A DNA stretch of 18,728 nucleotides from Lachnospiraceae bacterium (GCA_017420605.1 JAFOIS010000103.1:1-18728); one strand, 5' to 3'. Numbered from the stretch's first letter, positions 6,670-14,552 are shown. The notes: generated from the sequence alone by a model not told the origin. A program made the numbers and translations.

Positions 6670-7953
6670 TTAAGCCTGTGCCGCCGTATATGCCGTGCTC
6701 CAGGCGATCTGCAGATTGAATCCTCCGGTCTTCGCATCGAGGTCAAGTACTTCACCTGCAAAATACAGGCCTTTTACGATCCTCGATTCCATGGTCTTCG
6801 GATCCACACCGCGAACGTCAACGCCGCCCTGCGTGATCACTGCCTGGGCAAAAGAGCCGCGTCCGCTGACCGCGATCCGGAAGCCTTTGAGCGTACGTAA
6901 AATGGCGTGTCTGTCTTCCGCGCTGACCATCCCGGCTTTTTTATCCGGATCGACGCCGGCCCTGCGGAAAACCGGATCAAAAAGCGAAGCGGGAAGCAGT
7001 TCACGGAGCGCGTTGCGTACCGTTTTCGCCTGCGTGGCCGAAAGAAGCCGTACCAGCCTTGCGTCGAGTTCCTCTTCGGGGATCGCGCTTTTCAGATCGA
7101 TCAGTACATAGGTTTTTCCGTTATCGAATACGGCGTCTTTAAGGTAAGCGCTCGCAGACAGAACAAGAGGCCCGGATATCCCGTCTCCGGTAAACAGCAT
7201 TTCCCCGAAATCTTCGAAGAGAAGCCTCTCTTCCGTATAAAGCCGGAGAGACACATTCCGCAGCGACAGGCCCTTAAGAGCCGCCGTATCCGTTTCCGTG
7301 CACAAAAGCGGCACCAGCGACGGCCTGGGAGGAACGATTCCGTGTCCGAGACGTGCGGACATGGCATATCCGTCCCCGGTCGATCCTGTCGACGGATAGC
7401 TCATACCGCCGGTAGCCACGACGATCCGTTCCGCATCCAGATACTTTCTTTCGGTACTCCTTCTTTCCGCCCCGCCGTGGACGGTATAGCATACGCCAAC
7501 GGCTCTCCCTTCGTTTGTGAGGATCTCCTCCGCGTGCGCATGCAGATGTACGCGGACGCCTGCCCTCTTCATCTCCCGCTTCAGCGCGTCGATCACATCA
7601 TACGCGTGATCCGAAGCCGGGAACATCCGGCCTCCGCGTTCTCTTTTTACGTCAAGATCCGCATTTTCAAAAAACAGGATCGCATCCTGTGCCGTGAACC
7701 GGCTGTATGCGCCGTAGAGAAAACGCGGATTCGAGATCACGGATGAAAAGAACGTGTCCCGATCGCAGTCGTTTGTGAAGTTGCAGCGTCCTTTTCCGGT
7801 AATGAAAAGTTTTTTGCCGAGTTTTTCGTTGTGCTCGAGAAGCACAACTTCAAAACCGCGGCGCGCAAGATGAAGCGCGGTGAACATACCGGCCGCGCCG
7901 CCCCCGATGACGACTGCCCTTTCTGCTTCCTTAACTGTTTTCTGTTCTGCCAT
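6670..7953 (-). CDS. NAD(P)/FAD-dependent oxidoreductase, BaiN/HI0933 (YhiN) family
   Basis: The 427-residue product is a HI0933/YhiN-type flavoprotein. It shows the FAD dinucleotide motif VVIGGGAAGMFTALHLA (14-30), the family block KLFITGKGRCNFTN (48-61), an inner VVATGGMSYPSTGSTGDGY motif, and the C-terminal FAD-binding stretch GLYFAGEVLDLDAKTGGFN. Members are annotated as aminoacetone oxidases or as BaiN (bile-acid dehydroxylation), but the true substrate of most is unknown. The gene is directly upstream of cmk-ispH, a common arrangement in Lachnospiraceae. Oddly, its start codon lies four bases after the T-run of a strong terminator and has no Shine-Dalgarno sequence. No other ATG, GTG or TTG is available between the OadA stop and this ATG, nor after it before the FAD motif. 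Confidence 0.92.
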   Translation of the reverse strand: MAEQKTVKEAERAVVIGGGAAGMFTALHLARRGFEVVLLEHNEKLGKKLFITGKGRCNFTNDCDRDTFFSSVISNPRFLYGAYSRFTAQDAILFFENADLDVKRERGGRMFPASDHAYDVIDALKREMKRAGVRVHLHAHAEEILTNEGRAVGVCYTVHGGAERRSTERKYLDAERIVVATGGMSYPSTGSTGDGYAMSARLGHGIVPPRPSLVPLLCTETDTAALKGLSLRNVSLRLYTEERLLFEDFGEMLFTGDGISGPLVLSASAYLKDAVFDNGKTYVLIDLKSAIPEEELDARLVRLLSATQAKTVRNALRELLPASLFDPVFRRAGVDPDKKAGMVSAEDRHAILRTLKGFRIAVSGRGSFAQAVITQGGVDVRGVDPKTMESRIVKGLYFAGEVLDLDAKTGGFNLQIAWSTAYTAAQA

Positions 7954-7957
7954 TTTG

Positions 7958-7988
7958 AAAAAAGCCGGGACGCTTGATACGTCCCGGC
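7958..7988 (-). terminator. Rho-independent terminator of the carboxylase operon
   Basis: On the minus strand a perfect 9-bp stem GCCGGGACG/CGTCCCGGC (7988-7980 with 7972-7964) with a 7-base loop is followed by six T. It starts 16 bases past the oadA stop and ends just before the baiN ATG (7953). Confidence 0.92.
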
Positions 7989-8004
7989 GCCGGTTCTTCG
8001 TGCA

Positions 8005-9417
8005 TCAGACCGGGTAGGCTTTATTCTGCGCATCGGCGATCTTCTCGTCGATACCGGTCTCCTGTGCTTCGCGGTATTTGAAGAAATCCATGGCGACCTG
8101 CGGGAAGAGCGCGTACGTTAGCACGTCCTCGTCCTGCTTCTTGTATGCCGCGATCTCTTTTTCGAGCGTTTCGAGTTCATCCGGGATCAGGTCTGCCGGA
8201 CGGCAGGTGATCGGCGTATCGTTGCCGATGCATTTCTTCTGGATCTCGGGATCGAACGGCAGCGTCGATGCGCCGTATTTGCCGAGGAACATATCTTTCG
8301 TCTCTTTCGCGACGACTTTGTAGCGTTCGCCCATAAGGACGTTCAGAACGGCCTGCGTACCGACGATCTGGGACGAAGGCGTGACCAGCGGCGGTTCGCC
8401 CATATCCTTGCGGACGTTCGGCACTTCCGCCAGAACGTCATAGAAACGGTCTTCCGCGTGCTGCTGCTTAAGCTGGCTCGTCAGGTTCGAAAGCATGCCG
8501 CCCGGCACCTGGTAAAGGAGCGTCTTGATATCCACGCCCATGTTTTTCGGATTCATGGTACCGTTCTTGATATACTTCTCGCGGATCGGACGGAAATACT
8601 CGGCGATCTCGTTAAGGAGCTTCATATCGTAACCGGTGTCGTACGGCGTACCGCGGAACGTCTCGACCATAACTTCGGTCGCCGGCTGTGAAGTGCCGAG
8701 CGCGAACGGGGAGATCGCGCAGTCGATCACGTCGACGCCCGCTTCCACGGCCTTCATATACGTCATGGACGCTTCGCCGGACGTATAATGTGTGTGAAGC
8801 TGGATCGGCAGCGAAGTTGCTTCCTTCATGGCATGGATAAGTTCGGTCGCCTTATACGGCACAAGAAGTCCGGCCATATCTTTGATGCAGATCGAGGTAG
8901 CGCCCATCTCTTCGATCGCTTTGGCCTTGCTGACCCAGTATTCCAGATCATAAGCTTCGCCAAGCGTATACGAAAGCGCGATCTGCGCCTCAGCTTTCTC
9001 CTTCACGGCGGCATCGACGGCCGTCTTGAGATTCCGCAGATCATTCAGGCAGTCGAAGATACGGATGATGTCGATACCGTTTGCAACGGATTTCTGTACG
9101 AAATACGTCACGACGTCGTCCGCGTACGGACGGTATCCGAGAATATTCTGCCCGCGGAAAAGCATCTGCAGTTTGGTGTTCTTGAATCCATCGCGGAATT
9201 TCCGCAGACGGTCCCACGGATCTTCATGCAGGAAACGGAGCGCAGCGTCGAACGTCGCGCCGCCCCAGCATTCGACCGAATGATAACCCACTTTATCAAG
9301 CTTCGGTACGATCGGAAGCATCTCTTCCGTCGTCATACGCGTTGCGATCAGTGACTGATGCGCGTCCCGGAGGATCGTCTCTGTGATCTCTACCGGCTTT
9401 TTGATGATTTCAGCCAT
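8005..9417 (-). CDS. oadA: Oxaloacetate decarboxylase alpha-type carboxyltransferase (5S-like), no biotin domain
   Basis: This 470-residue protein is the pyruvate/oxaloacetate carboxyltransferase of the OadA/PycB/transcarboxylase-5S family. It transfers CO2 between oxaloacetate and biotin. Visible motifs are RDAHQSL (17-23), LFRGQNILGY (86-95), FDCLNDLRN (121-129), CIKDMAG (177-183) and LHTHYTSG (207-214). The family metal ligands Asp18, Lys179 (normally carbamylated), His208 and His210 are present. The C-terminal biotinyl domain found in enteric OadA is absent; the carrier is encoded separately at 10596-10976. GGAGG lies 6 bases before ATG. It is the last gene of the five-gene operon, 12 bases after oadB, with a strong terminator behind it. 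Confidence 0.94.
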   Translation of the reverse strand: MAEIIKKPVEITETILRDAHQSLIATRMTTEEMLPIVPKLDKVGYHSVECWGGATFDAALRFLHEDPWDRLRKFRDGFKNTKLQMLFRGQNILGYRPYADDVVTYFVQKSVANGIDIIRIFDCLNDLRNLKTAVDAAVKEKAEAQIALSYTLGEAYDLEYWVSKAKAIEEMGATSICIKDMAGLLVPYKATELIHAMKEATSLPIQLHTHYTSGEASMTYMKAVEAGVDVIDCAISPFALGTSQPATEVMVETFRGTPYDTGYDMKLLNEIAEYFRPIREKYIKNGTMNPKNMGVDIKTLLYQVPGGMLSNLTSQLKQQHAEDRFYDVLAEVPNVRKDMGEPPLVTPSSQIVGTQAVLNVLMGERYKVVAKETKDMFLGKYGASTLPFDPEIQKKCIGNDTPITCRPADLIPDELETLEKEIAAYKKQDEDVLTYALFPQVAMDFFKYREAQETGIDEKIADAQNKAYPV

Positions 9418-9429
9418 AATATGCCTCCC

Positions 9430-10578
9430 TTACACACCGAATATTGCCATAAAGGTACCTGCCGCGACGGCGGTGCCGATAACACCCGCCACGTTCGGGC
9501 CCATTGCATGCATGAGCAGGAAATTCGTCGGATCCGCTTCCGCCCCGACCTTCTGGGAAACGCGGGCGGCCATCGGAACTGCGGAAACGCCCGCCGATCC
9601 GATCAGCGGATTGATTCTGCCTTTTGTGATCACCTTCAGGAGCTGCCCGAGCATCACACCGCCGAATGTTCCGAAAGCAAAAGCGACAAGGCCCAGAATG
9701 ACGATCTTGCCGGTGTTCCAGTTCAGGAAATTCTCAGCGCTCGTCGTCGCGCCGACCGACGTACCGAGCAGGATAACGACGATATACATCAGCGCGTTCG
9801 ACGCGGTCTCCTGCAGCTGGTGCACGACGCCGCTTTCACGGAAAAGATTCCCGAGCATCAGCATGCCGACAAGCGGCGCAGTCGTCGGCAGGATCATGCA
9901 GACGACGATCGTGATCACGATCGGGAACAGGATCTTTTCGAGTTTCGAGACCGGGCGGAGCTGCTGCATCTTGATCTTCCGATCCTCTTCGGACGTAAAG
10001 AGCTTCATGATCGGCGGCTGTATGATCGGAACGAGCGACATATAAGAATATGCCGCGACTGCGATCGGACCCATCAGGGACGTCTGTCCCAGCTTGCCGG
10101 CGAGGAAGATAGAAGTCGGCCCGTCGGCGCCGCCGATAATGGAGATGGCGGCGGCGGCCTGTCCGTTGAATCCCAGGAGGATCGCGAGGAAGTATGCGAT
10201 ATAGATGCCGAGCTGCGCGGCCGCCCCCATCAGGAAACTGATGGGATTCGCGATCAGCGGCCCGAAATCGGTCATCGCTCCTACGCCCATGAAGATGATG
10301 GACGGCAGAAGACTCCATTCATCCATCTTATAAAAGTAGTAAAACAATCCGCCCACACCGTTGGACGTCTTCGACGGGTCCGCGATGATCTCCGGATAAA
10401 TATTCACGAGGAGCATCCCGAACGCGATCGGAACGAGCAGGAGCGGCTCATATCCTTTTTTGATCGCCAAATACAGAAACACGCAGGCGACGACGATCAT
10501 GACGTAGTTGCCGACCGTCAGATTGAAAAAAGCCGTCTGGTGCAGGAGATTTGACAGCGTTTCTCCTATGCTGGACAT
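9430..10578 (-). CDS. oadB: Sodium ion-translocating decarboxylase beta subunit
   Basis: The 382-residue, very hydrophobic protein is the membrane subunit of the sodium-pump decarboxylases (OadB/MmdB/GcdB), which decarboxylates carboxybiotin and pumps Na+ outward. It has the conserved NPISFLMGAAAQLGIY (111-126) and IIGGADGPTSIFLAGKLG (147-164). Asp152 in GGADGPT corresponds to the family's essential membrane Asp. The C-terminal stretch HAMGPNVAGVIGTAVAAG is also conserved. Roughly nine to eleven membrane helices can be drawn. GGAGG lies 7 bases before ATG; the biotin-carrier stop is 17 bases upstream. Confidence 0.95.
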   Translation of the reverse strand: MSSIGETLSNLLHQTAFFNLTVGNYVMIVVACVFLYLAIKKGYEPLLLVPIAFGMLLVNIYPEIIADPSKTSNGVGGLFYYFYKMDEWSLLPSIIFMGVGAMTDFGPLIANPISFLMGAAAQLGIYIAYFLAILLGFNGQAAAAISIIGGADGPTSIFLAGKLGQTSLMGPIAVAAYSYMSLVPIIQPPIMKLFTSEEDRKIKMQQLRPVSKLEKILFPIVITIVVCMILPTTAPLVGMLMLGNLFRESGVVHQLQETASNALMYIVVILLGTSVGATTSAENFLNWNTGKIVILGLVAFAFGTFGGVMLGQLLKVITKGRINPLIGSAGVSAVPMAARVSQKVGAEADPTNFLLMHAMGPNVAGVIGTAVAAGTFMAIFGV

Positions 10579-10595
10579 ACTGTATCCTCCGGGAC

Positions 10596-10976
10596 TCAGT
10601 TCATGGTGGCAAGAAGCGTGCCGGCTTCAACCGACTGACCTGCCGCGACATTGATACTGGCGATCGTGCCGTCCTGCGGCGCGACGACCGGAACTTCCAT
10701 CTTCATGGCTTCCAGGATCACGACCGGATCGCCTGCCTTGACGGTGGAACCCGCATCCGCCGCGATCTTAAATACCTTGCCGGGCAGAGACGCCGCGATC
10801 TCAACGCTTCCTTTACTTCCCTGTGCGGGAGCGGGAGCGGCTGCTTTCGGCGCGGCCGGAGCGGCTGACGGAGCCGGCGCCGCTGCCTTCACAGGCGCTG
10901 CGGACGGCGCGCTGCCGGTCTCTTCTACAGTAACTTCATAAGCGGTTCCGTTCACAGTGATCGTATATGTCTTCAT
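10596..10976 (-). CDS. Biotin carboxyl carrier protein (MmdC/1.3S type)
   Basis: This 126-residue protein has a short N-terminal segment (MKTYTITVNGTAYEVTVEET), a flexible Ala-Pro-Lys linker (about 22-52), and a biotinyl domain (56-126) with the biotinylation motif EAMKM; Lys92 is the modified residue. It carries the carboxyl group between the carboxyltransferases encoded on both sides of it and the membrane subunit OadB. Linker and size match the gamma/1.3S subunits of methylmalonyl-CoA decarboxylase and transcarboxylase. GGAGG lies 5 bases before ATG; the OadG-like stop is 10 bases upstream. Confidence 0.95.
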   Translation of the reverse strand: MKTYTITVNGTAYEVTVEETGSAPSAAPVKAAAPAPSAAPAAPKAAAPAPAQGSKGSVEIAASLPGKVFKIAADAGSTVKAGDPVVILEAMKMEVPVVAPQDGTIASINVAAGQSVEAGTLLATMN

Positions 10977-10986
10977 GATGACCTCC

Positions 10987-11784
10987 TTACCTTCTGCTCT
11001 TTTTTACTTTTCGAATCGATCTTACGATATATCCGGAAGGCTCTTCTTCCGTGTAGGCGGCGATGGCCGCCGCGATCACGGCGACAAGCTCCGCCGCGTC
11101 CTCCTGCGGCAGAACGACCGTTTCCGTTTTCTCGGGCATTTTGGGGAACGATACCGGTTCGCCCGCCTTAGCCGCTTCTTCCGCTTTCTTCTTTCCGTCG
11201 AACGCGTTCGTGAACTTCATTGCGGAGATCACGAGCGAAAGCAGCACGAGCACCGCAAATACGACAAGAAGTCCCACCACGGTATTCCCGCCGGCTTCCT
11301 TGAAGCGCTGCCCCATCGTTTTGCCCGAATCCTCGGCATACCGTTCAAGCGTTGTGCGGACCGGCACGTTGTTTTCCGAACTGTAGACCGAAAGACGCAT
11401 CATTTCTCCGTCTTCACCGGTCAGGAGGATATAACTTACATATCCGTCCTCTTCCCGTTCGGTCCCAATGCAGCGTGCATCCATTACACGTCCGTGAAGT
11501 TCTGTAAAGTCGCCCCACCGCCGCATAAGATCCTGGTCGAAGGGGATCGTTCCGAAACGGTTTCCGCCTTCTACATACTGTTCAAACTGTTCGTACGTCG
11601 CGTTCATCAGAGTCGAGCTGATCATCTCGTCGACATACGAAGTGATCCGCTCAAGCTGCGCGTCCCATATCTCCTGTTTTGTCTCCAGTTCCACGGCGCT
11701 GCTGCTTTTCTCGCAGCCCGCAAGACACGGGATCAGGAAGACGAGAAGGGCAAGAAGCGCGATCCGTCGAGATAAACGTTTCAT
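10987..11784 (-). CDS. OadG-like lipoprotein with extracytoplasmic domain
   Basis: The 265-residue protein begins with a lipoprotein signal (KRLSRR then a hydrophobic core) ending in lipobox LAGC, Cys24. An unrecognised, polar region of about 140 residues follows (25-165), then one membrane helix (168-190), a Lys/Ala/Glu-rich linker and a cytoplasmic tail ELVAVIAAAIAAYTEEEP (232-249) ending in RSIRKVKKSRR. The helix and tail match OadG-family delta/gamma subunits, which anchor the soluble subunits to OadB. Ordinary OadG proteins are much shorter and lack the N-terminal part. AAGGAGG precedes the ATG. The gene lies 12 bases after mmdA and 10 before the biotin carrier. The OadG call rests on tail and context; the function of the outer domain is unknown. 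Confidence 0.8.
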   Translation of the reverse strand: MKRLSRRIALLALLVFLIPCLAGCEKSSSAVELETKQEIWDAQLERITSYVDEMISSTLMNATYEQFEQYVEGGNRFGTIPFDQDLMRRWGDFTELHGRVMDARCIGTEREEDGYVSYILLTGEDGEMMRLSVYSSENNVPVRTTLERYAEDSGKTMGQRFKEAGGNTVVGLLVVFAVLVLLSLVISAMKFTNAFDGKKKAEEAAKAGEPVSFPKMPEKTETVVLPQEDAAELVAVIAAAIAAYTEEEPSGYIVRSIRKVKKSRR

Positions 11785-11796
11785 TCCGGCGCCTCC

Positions 11797-13218
11797 TTAA
11801 ACCGTTCCGTGCTTTTTGTCCGGAAGCGTTTCCCGCTTGGCATACAGCATCTCAAACGCGCCGATCAGATATTTCCTCGTTTCGGCAGGGGAGATCACGC
11901 AGTCCACATAACCGCGCGCCGCCGCGGACGCTACGCTCTGCTGCAGCGCATCGTATGCTTCCGCGGTTTCCTTCAGTGTCGCGGCGTCAGCGCCCGGCTT
12001 AAGGATCTTCGCTGCTGCTTCACCGGCCATCGTGCCGATCTTTGTATCCGGCCAGGCGTAAACCATATCCGCGCCGACAGAACGGCTTCCCATAAGGACG
12101 GCTGCGGAACCGTAAAGGGAACCAATGCACAGCGTCACCTTCGGCACGTCGGCATTTGCGTATGCGTAAATGAGGCGCGCCGCGGCCTTCGGAAGCATGT
12201 CTTCCGCTTTTTCCTTTGCCTTGTAGCCGGTCGCGGAAGCGATCGTAAGTACGGGAATATTGAACGCGTCGCAGAAGCGGAGCATTTTCGCAGCTTTCCG
12301 GACGCCGCACGGGCAGATCTTTCCGTCAAGTTCCTGCACGTTTCCTGCTTCGTCCGTATACGCGCTGCGGTTCGCGATCACACCGACCGTCGTTCCGCCG
12401 AGACGTATAAAGGCGGTGATCATGCTCTTCCCGTGTCCGCCGGCTTCAATGACCATGCCGCCGTCGCTGATCGACTGCAGGATCCCCATGGTATCCGCCG
12501 CGTAGGCGTCGATCCCCGCCGTAAGCCGGTTAAGATCGTCTTCACATACGCCGGTGTATCCGTCTTCGCCGAAATTGGCCGGGAGGACGGAAAGAAGGTT
12601 CCGCATTCCGGCAAGGATCTCCTCTTCCGAGCCGGTAAAATCGACGTTGGAAAGTTCCTCCTGGGACGCTGCCGTGGAAAGATCCTTCCGGTCACGGGAG
12701 CTGCCCGGGATGGCATCCGGAGAATTCACAAAGAGATGCGCGTCCTTCTCCATAAAGACGAAGTCCGCGATCGCGGGAATAAAGGAAAGACCGCCGCCGC
12801 AGCTGCCGAATACGCCGACGATCTGCGGAACGGAACCGGACAGCCTTGCCGCCATCCTGTAGATCGATCCAAGCGAGGAGAGCGCGTCGGTCGATTCTTC
12901 CAGACGAAGCCCGCCGCTCTCGAGGAAACCGACGATCGGAGCCCCCATCTTTGCGGCGAGACAGTAGACATTCGCGATCTTTTTCGCGTGCATCTCACCG
13001 ACGGTACCGCCGAGAACAGTCATATCCTGACTGTAAACATATACGAGACTTCCGTCGACTGTGCCGTATCCCGTTACGACGCCGTCAGACGGCTTTTTTT
13101 CCAGAGTAGCTTTAAAATCCGTGTTTCTTGCGGTAACAAGTCCGCCGACTTCCACGAAGCTTCCGGCATCGAGGAGACCCTCGATCCGTAAGAGCGCTCT
13201 GCCCTGCGTATCACTCAT
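11797..13218 (-). CDS. Acyl-CoA carboxyltransferase (MmdA/12S-like), divergent subfamily
   Basis: The 473-residue protein has the two crotonase-fold halves of biotin-dependent acyl-CoA carboxyltransferases (propionyl-CoA carboxylase beta, MmdA, transcarboxylase 12S). N-terminal half: DGVVTGYGTVDG (45-56), ESGGLRLEE (100-108), SGSVPQIVGVFGSCGGGLSF (127-146). C-terminal half: GGTTVGVIANR (274-284), RFCDAFNIPVLTI (314-326), GSRSVGADMVYAWP (377-390). The substrate is probably methylmalonyl-CoA or a similar acyl-CoA. The usual PGF segment after VTL is replaced by SATGYKAKEKAE (328-339) and GGAY by YGSAA (369-373). A frame extends 13 codons upstream, but ATG 13218 has GGAGG 7 bases before it. First gene of the operon. 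Confidence 0.85.
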   Translation of the reverse strand: MSDTQGRALLRIEGLLDAGSFVEVGGLVTARNTDFKATLEKKPSDGVVTGYGTVDGSLVYVYSQDMTVLGGTVGEMHAKKIANVYCLAAKMGAPIVGFLESGGLRLEESTDALSSLGSIYRMAARLSGSVPQIVGVFGSCGGGLSFIPAIADFVFMEKDAHLFVNSPDAIPGSSRDRKDLSTAASQEELSNVDFTGSEEEILAGMRNLLSVLPANFGEDGYTGVCEDDLNRLTAGIDAYAADTMGILQSISDGGMVIEAGGHGKSMITAFIRLGGTTVGVIANRSAYTDEAGNVQELDGKICPCGVRKAAKMLRFCDAFNIPVLTIASATGYKAKEKAEDMLPKAAARLIYAYANADVPKVTLCIGSLYGSAAVLMGSRSVGADMVYAWPDTKIGTMAGEAAAKILKPGADAATLKETAEAYDALQQSVASAAARGYVDCVISPAETRKYLIGAFEMLYAKRETLPDKKHGTV

Positions 13219-13225
13219 TGCATTA

Positions 13226-13230
13226 CCTCC
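13226..13230 (-). promoter_or_regulatory. Ribosome binding site of the acyl-CoA carboxyltransferase
   Basis: GGAGG on the minus strand, 7 bases before ATG 13218, sets this start over the in-frame codon 13 codons further upstream. Confidence 0.75.
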
Positions 13231-13265
13231 AAATCCGCAATTTTCGCCATTTTGCAATTATCTGC

Positions 13266-13300
13266 ATTGTACCTCTTTTCATACATTTTTGCAATTGCAA
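13266..13300 (-). promoter_or_regulatory. Promoter of the carboxylase operon with palindrome over the -35
   Basis: On the minus strand, -35 TTGCAA (13294-13289), a 17-base spacer and -10 TACAAT (13271-13266), about 48 bases before ATG 13218. The -35 is half of a perfect 12-base palindrome, ttgcaattgcaa (13289-13300). Related AATTGC elements lie at 13249-13260 and 13231-13244 in the leader. The palindrome is placed like an operator. Confidence 0.7.
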
Positions 13301-13345
13301 GATCGTTCATTGCGCACATCAGCCGAAAATTTAATCCGCGCATGA

Positions 13346-13367
13346 GAAACGCCCGCGCAGGGCGGGC
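13346..13367 (-). terminator. Probable terminator after the GNAT-like gene
   Basis: A 6-bp GC stem (13351-13356 with 13362-13367) and 5-base loop; on the minus strand only GTTTCTC follows, so the T-run is short. It lies 9 bases past the stop of the gene ending at 13377 and upstream of the carboxylase promoter. Confidence 0.55.
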
Positions 13368-13376
13368 ATTTATTCT

Positions 13377-14516
13377 TTACAGATCAAGTATTTTATGATA
13401 GCAGCGGCGCCGCTTGTGCGGCTCGAGATGGAACATCTTCCACTGGCTGAGCACCTTTCGGTTGGTCTCGAGCTGCGGGCCTGTCTCCGCGTGGCGGATC
13501 CCGTTCTTTATGCAGCTTTCATAGAGATGGTCCATCACGACGGCGTTGAGCGCCGTTCCCTGCAGGTCCGGCCGCACCGCGATGAGCAGCAGGTCGACCG
13601 TATCGTTCTTTTTCAACGACCTGAGCACGTCGATCCAGCCGAGCGGGAAAAGCCTTCCGCGATGCTTCTTCATGGCTTCCGCCATCGACGGCGCGCATAC
13701 GCCGAATGCAAGAAGATCGTCCTCGTCGTTGACGATCAGGCAGCAGTAATCCGGATTGATCAGCGGAATGAATTTATCCGCGTATTTCTCGATCTGCGCT
13801 TCGCCGAGTTCCACGACGCCGTAAAGAGGCGCATACGCCTCGTTGACGAGACGGAAGGCTTTGCGGATATACGGCTTGTACTCGGAGCGGTTCCGCACTT
13901 TCACGACGTGATAGCCCGTCCGTTTCAGGACTTCCTTCGCGATCCGCTGAAATTTCTGTCCGATCTCGTCCAGATGATCCGGGATCGGAATGAGATATTC
14001 GACCCAGTCCGTATCTTTTTCATAGCCGAGCCTTGCCAGATGCTCGTTGTAATAGGGACGGTTGTAATAAGTGATGAACATGCCGCGCCTGTCATAGCCT
14101 TCTACGAGCATTCCCTCCCGGTCAAGGTCGCAGAAGCCGAGCGGGCCGTGCATCTCGTTCATGCCCTTTTCTTTCGCCCAGTTCTCTACGGTCCGGAAAA
14201 GCGCTGCGGAGACTTCCGGATCGTCGATGAAGTCCACCTGCGAGAAACGCATTCTCTTTTTACCGAACTTCTCATTTGCGCGATGGCTCAGGATCGCGCC
14301 GATCCGCCCCACCACTTTTCCGTCGCGGTAAGCCAGGAAAGCACGCGCTTCGCAGTATTCAAAAGCCGGATTCTTCTTCGGATCCCAGTCCGAAAGATCA
14401 TCACCGTAAAAAGCCGGAACGAAATTCGGCTCATCCTTATACATCACATTCGGAACGTCGACAAATACGCGGCGCTGCGCCGGCGTAAGGACTTCCACGA
14501 TCTCCACATTTGACAT
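13377..14516 (-). CDS. GNAT-like protein, YghO-type family of unknown function
   Basis: The 379-residue protein resembles the YghO-type family, built from N-acetyltransferase (GNAT) folds. Typical blocks are MYKDEPNFVPAF (25-36), a DPKKNPAFEYCEARAFLAYR stretch (45-64), VVGRIGAIL (68-76), FIDDPEV, GPLGFCDLDREGMLVEGYDR, and YYNRPYYNEHLARLGYEKD. The C-terminal half has a second GNAT-like unit ending in a VRPDLQGTALNAVVMDHLYE segment and ETGPQLETNRKVLSQWK. No substrate is known for the family, and acetyltransferase activity is unproven. GGGGGAA lies 7 bases before ATG. It is monocistronic, with its own promoter divergent from the potassium channel gene and a weak terminator behind it. Confidence 0.75.
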   Translation of the reverse strand: MSNVEIVEVLTPAQRRVFVDVPNVMYKDEPNFVPAFYGDDLSDWDPKKNPAFEYCEARAFLAYRDGKVVGRIGAILSHRANEKFGKKRMRFSQVDFIDDPEVSAALFRTVENWAKEKGMNEMHGPLGFCDLDREGMLVEGYDRRGMFITYYNRPYYNEHLARLGYEKDTDWVEYLIPIPDHLDEIGQKFQRIAKEVLKRTGYHVVKVRNRSEYKPYIRKAFRLVNEAYAPLYGVVELGEAQIEKYADKFIPLINPDYCCLIVNDEDDLLAFGVCAPSMAEAMKKHRGRLFPLGWIDVLRSLKKNDTVDLLLIAVRPDLQGTALNAVVMDHLYESCIKNGIRHAETGPQLETNRKVLSQWKMFHLEPHKRRRCYHKILDL

Positions 14517-14546
14517 TCAGCTGTTCCCCCTTCGAGCATTGTATTT

Positions 14547-14552
14547 ATTATA
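14547..14552 (-). promoter_or_regulatory. Promoter -10 of the GNAT-like gene
   Basis: A perfect minus-strand TATAAT (14552-14547) lies 30 bases before ATG 14516. The -35 at 17 bases spacing (GTGCAA) is poor, so strength is uncertain. Confidence 0.55.

Noticed and set aside
9358..10554. 398-residue plus-strand open frame opposite oadB
   Set aside because: It is a charged, low-complexity shadow of the oadB coding strand. oadB has clear motifs, a ribosome site and operon context; the antisense frame has none.
11809..13191. 460-residue plus-strand open frame opposite the acyl-CoA carboxyltransferase
   Set aside because: Long antisense frames are expected in GC-rich genes. No motif or ribosome site, and the real gene is well supported.
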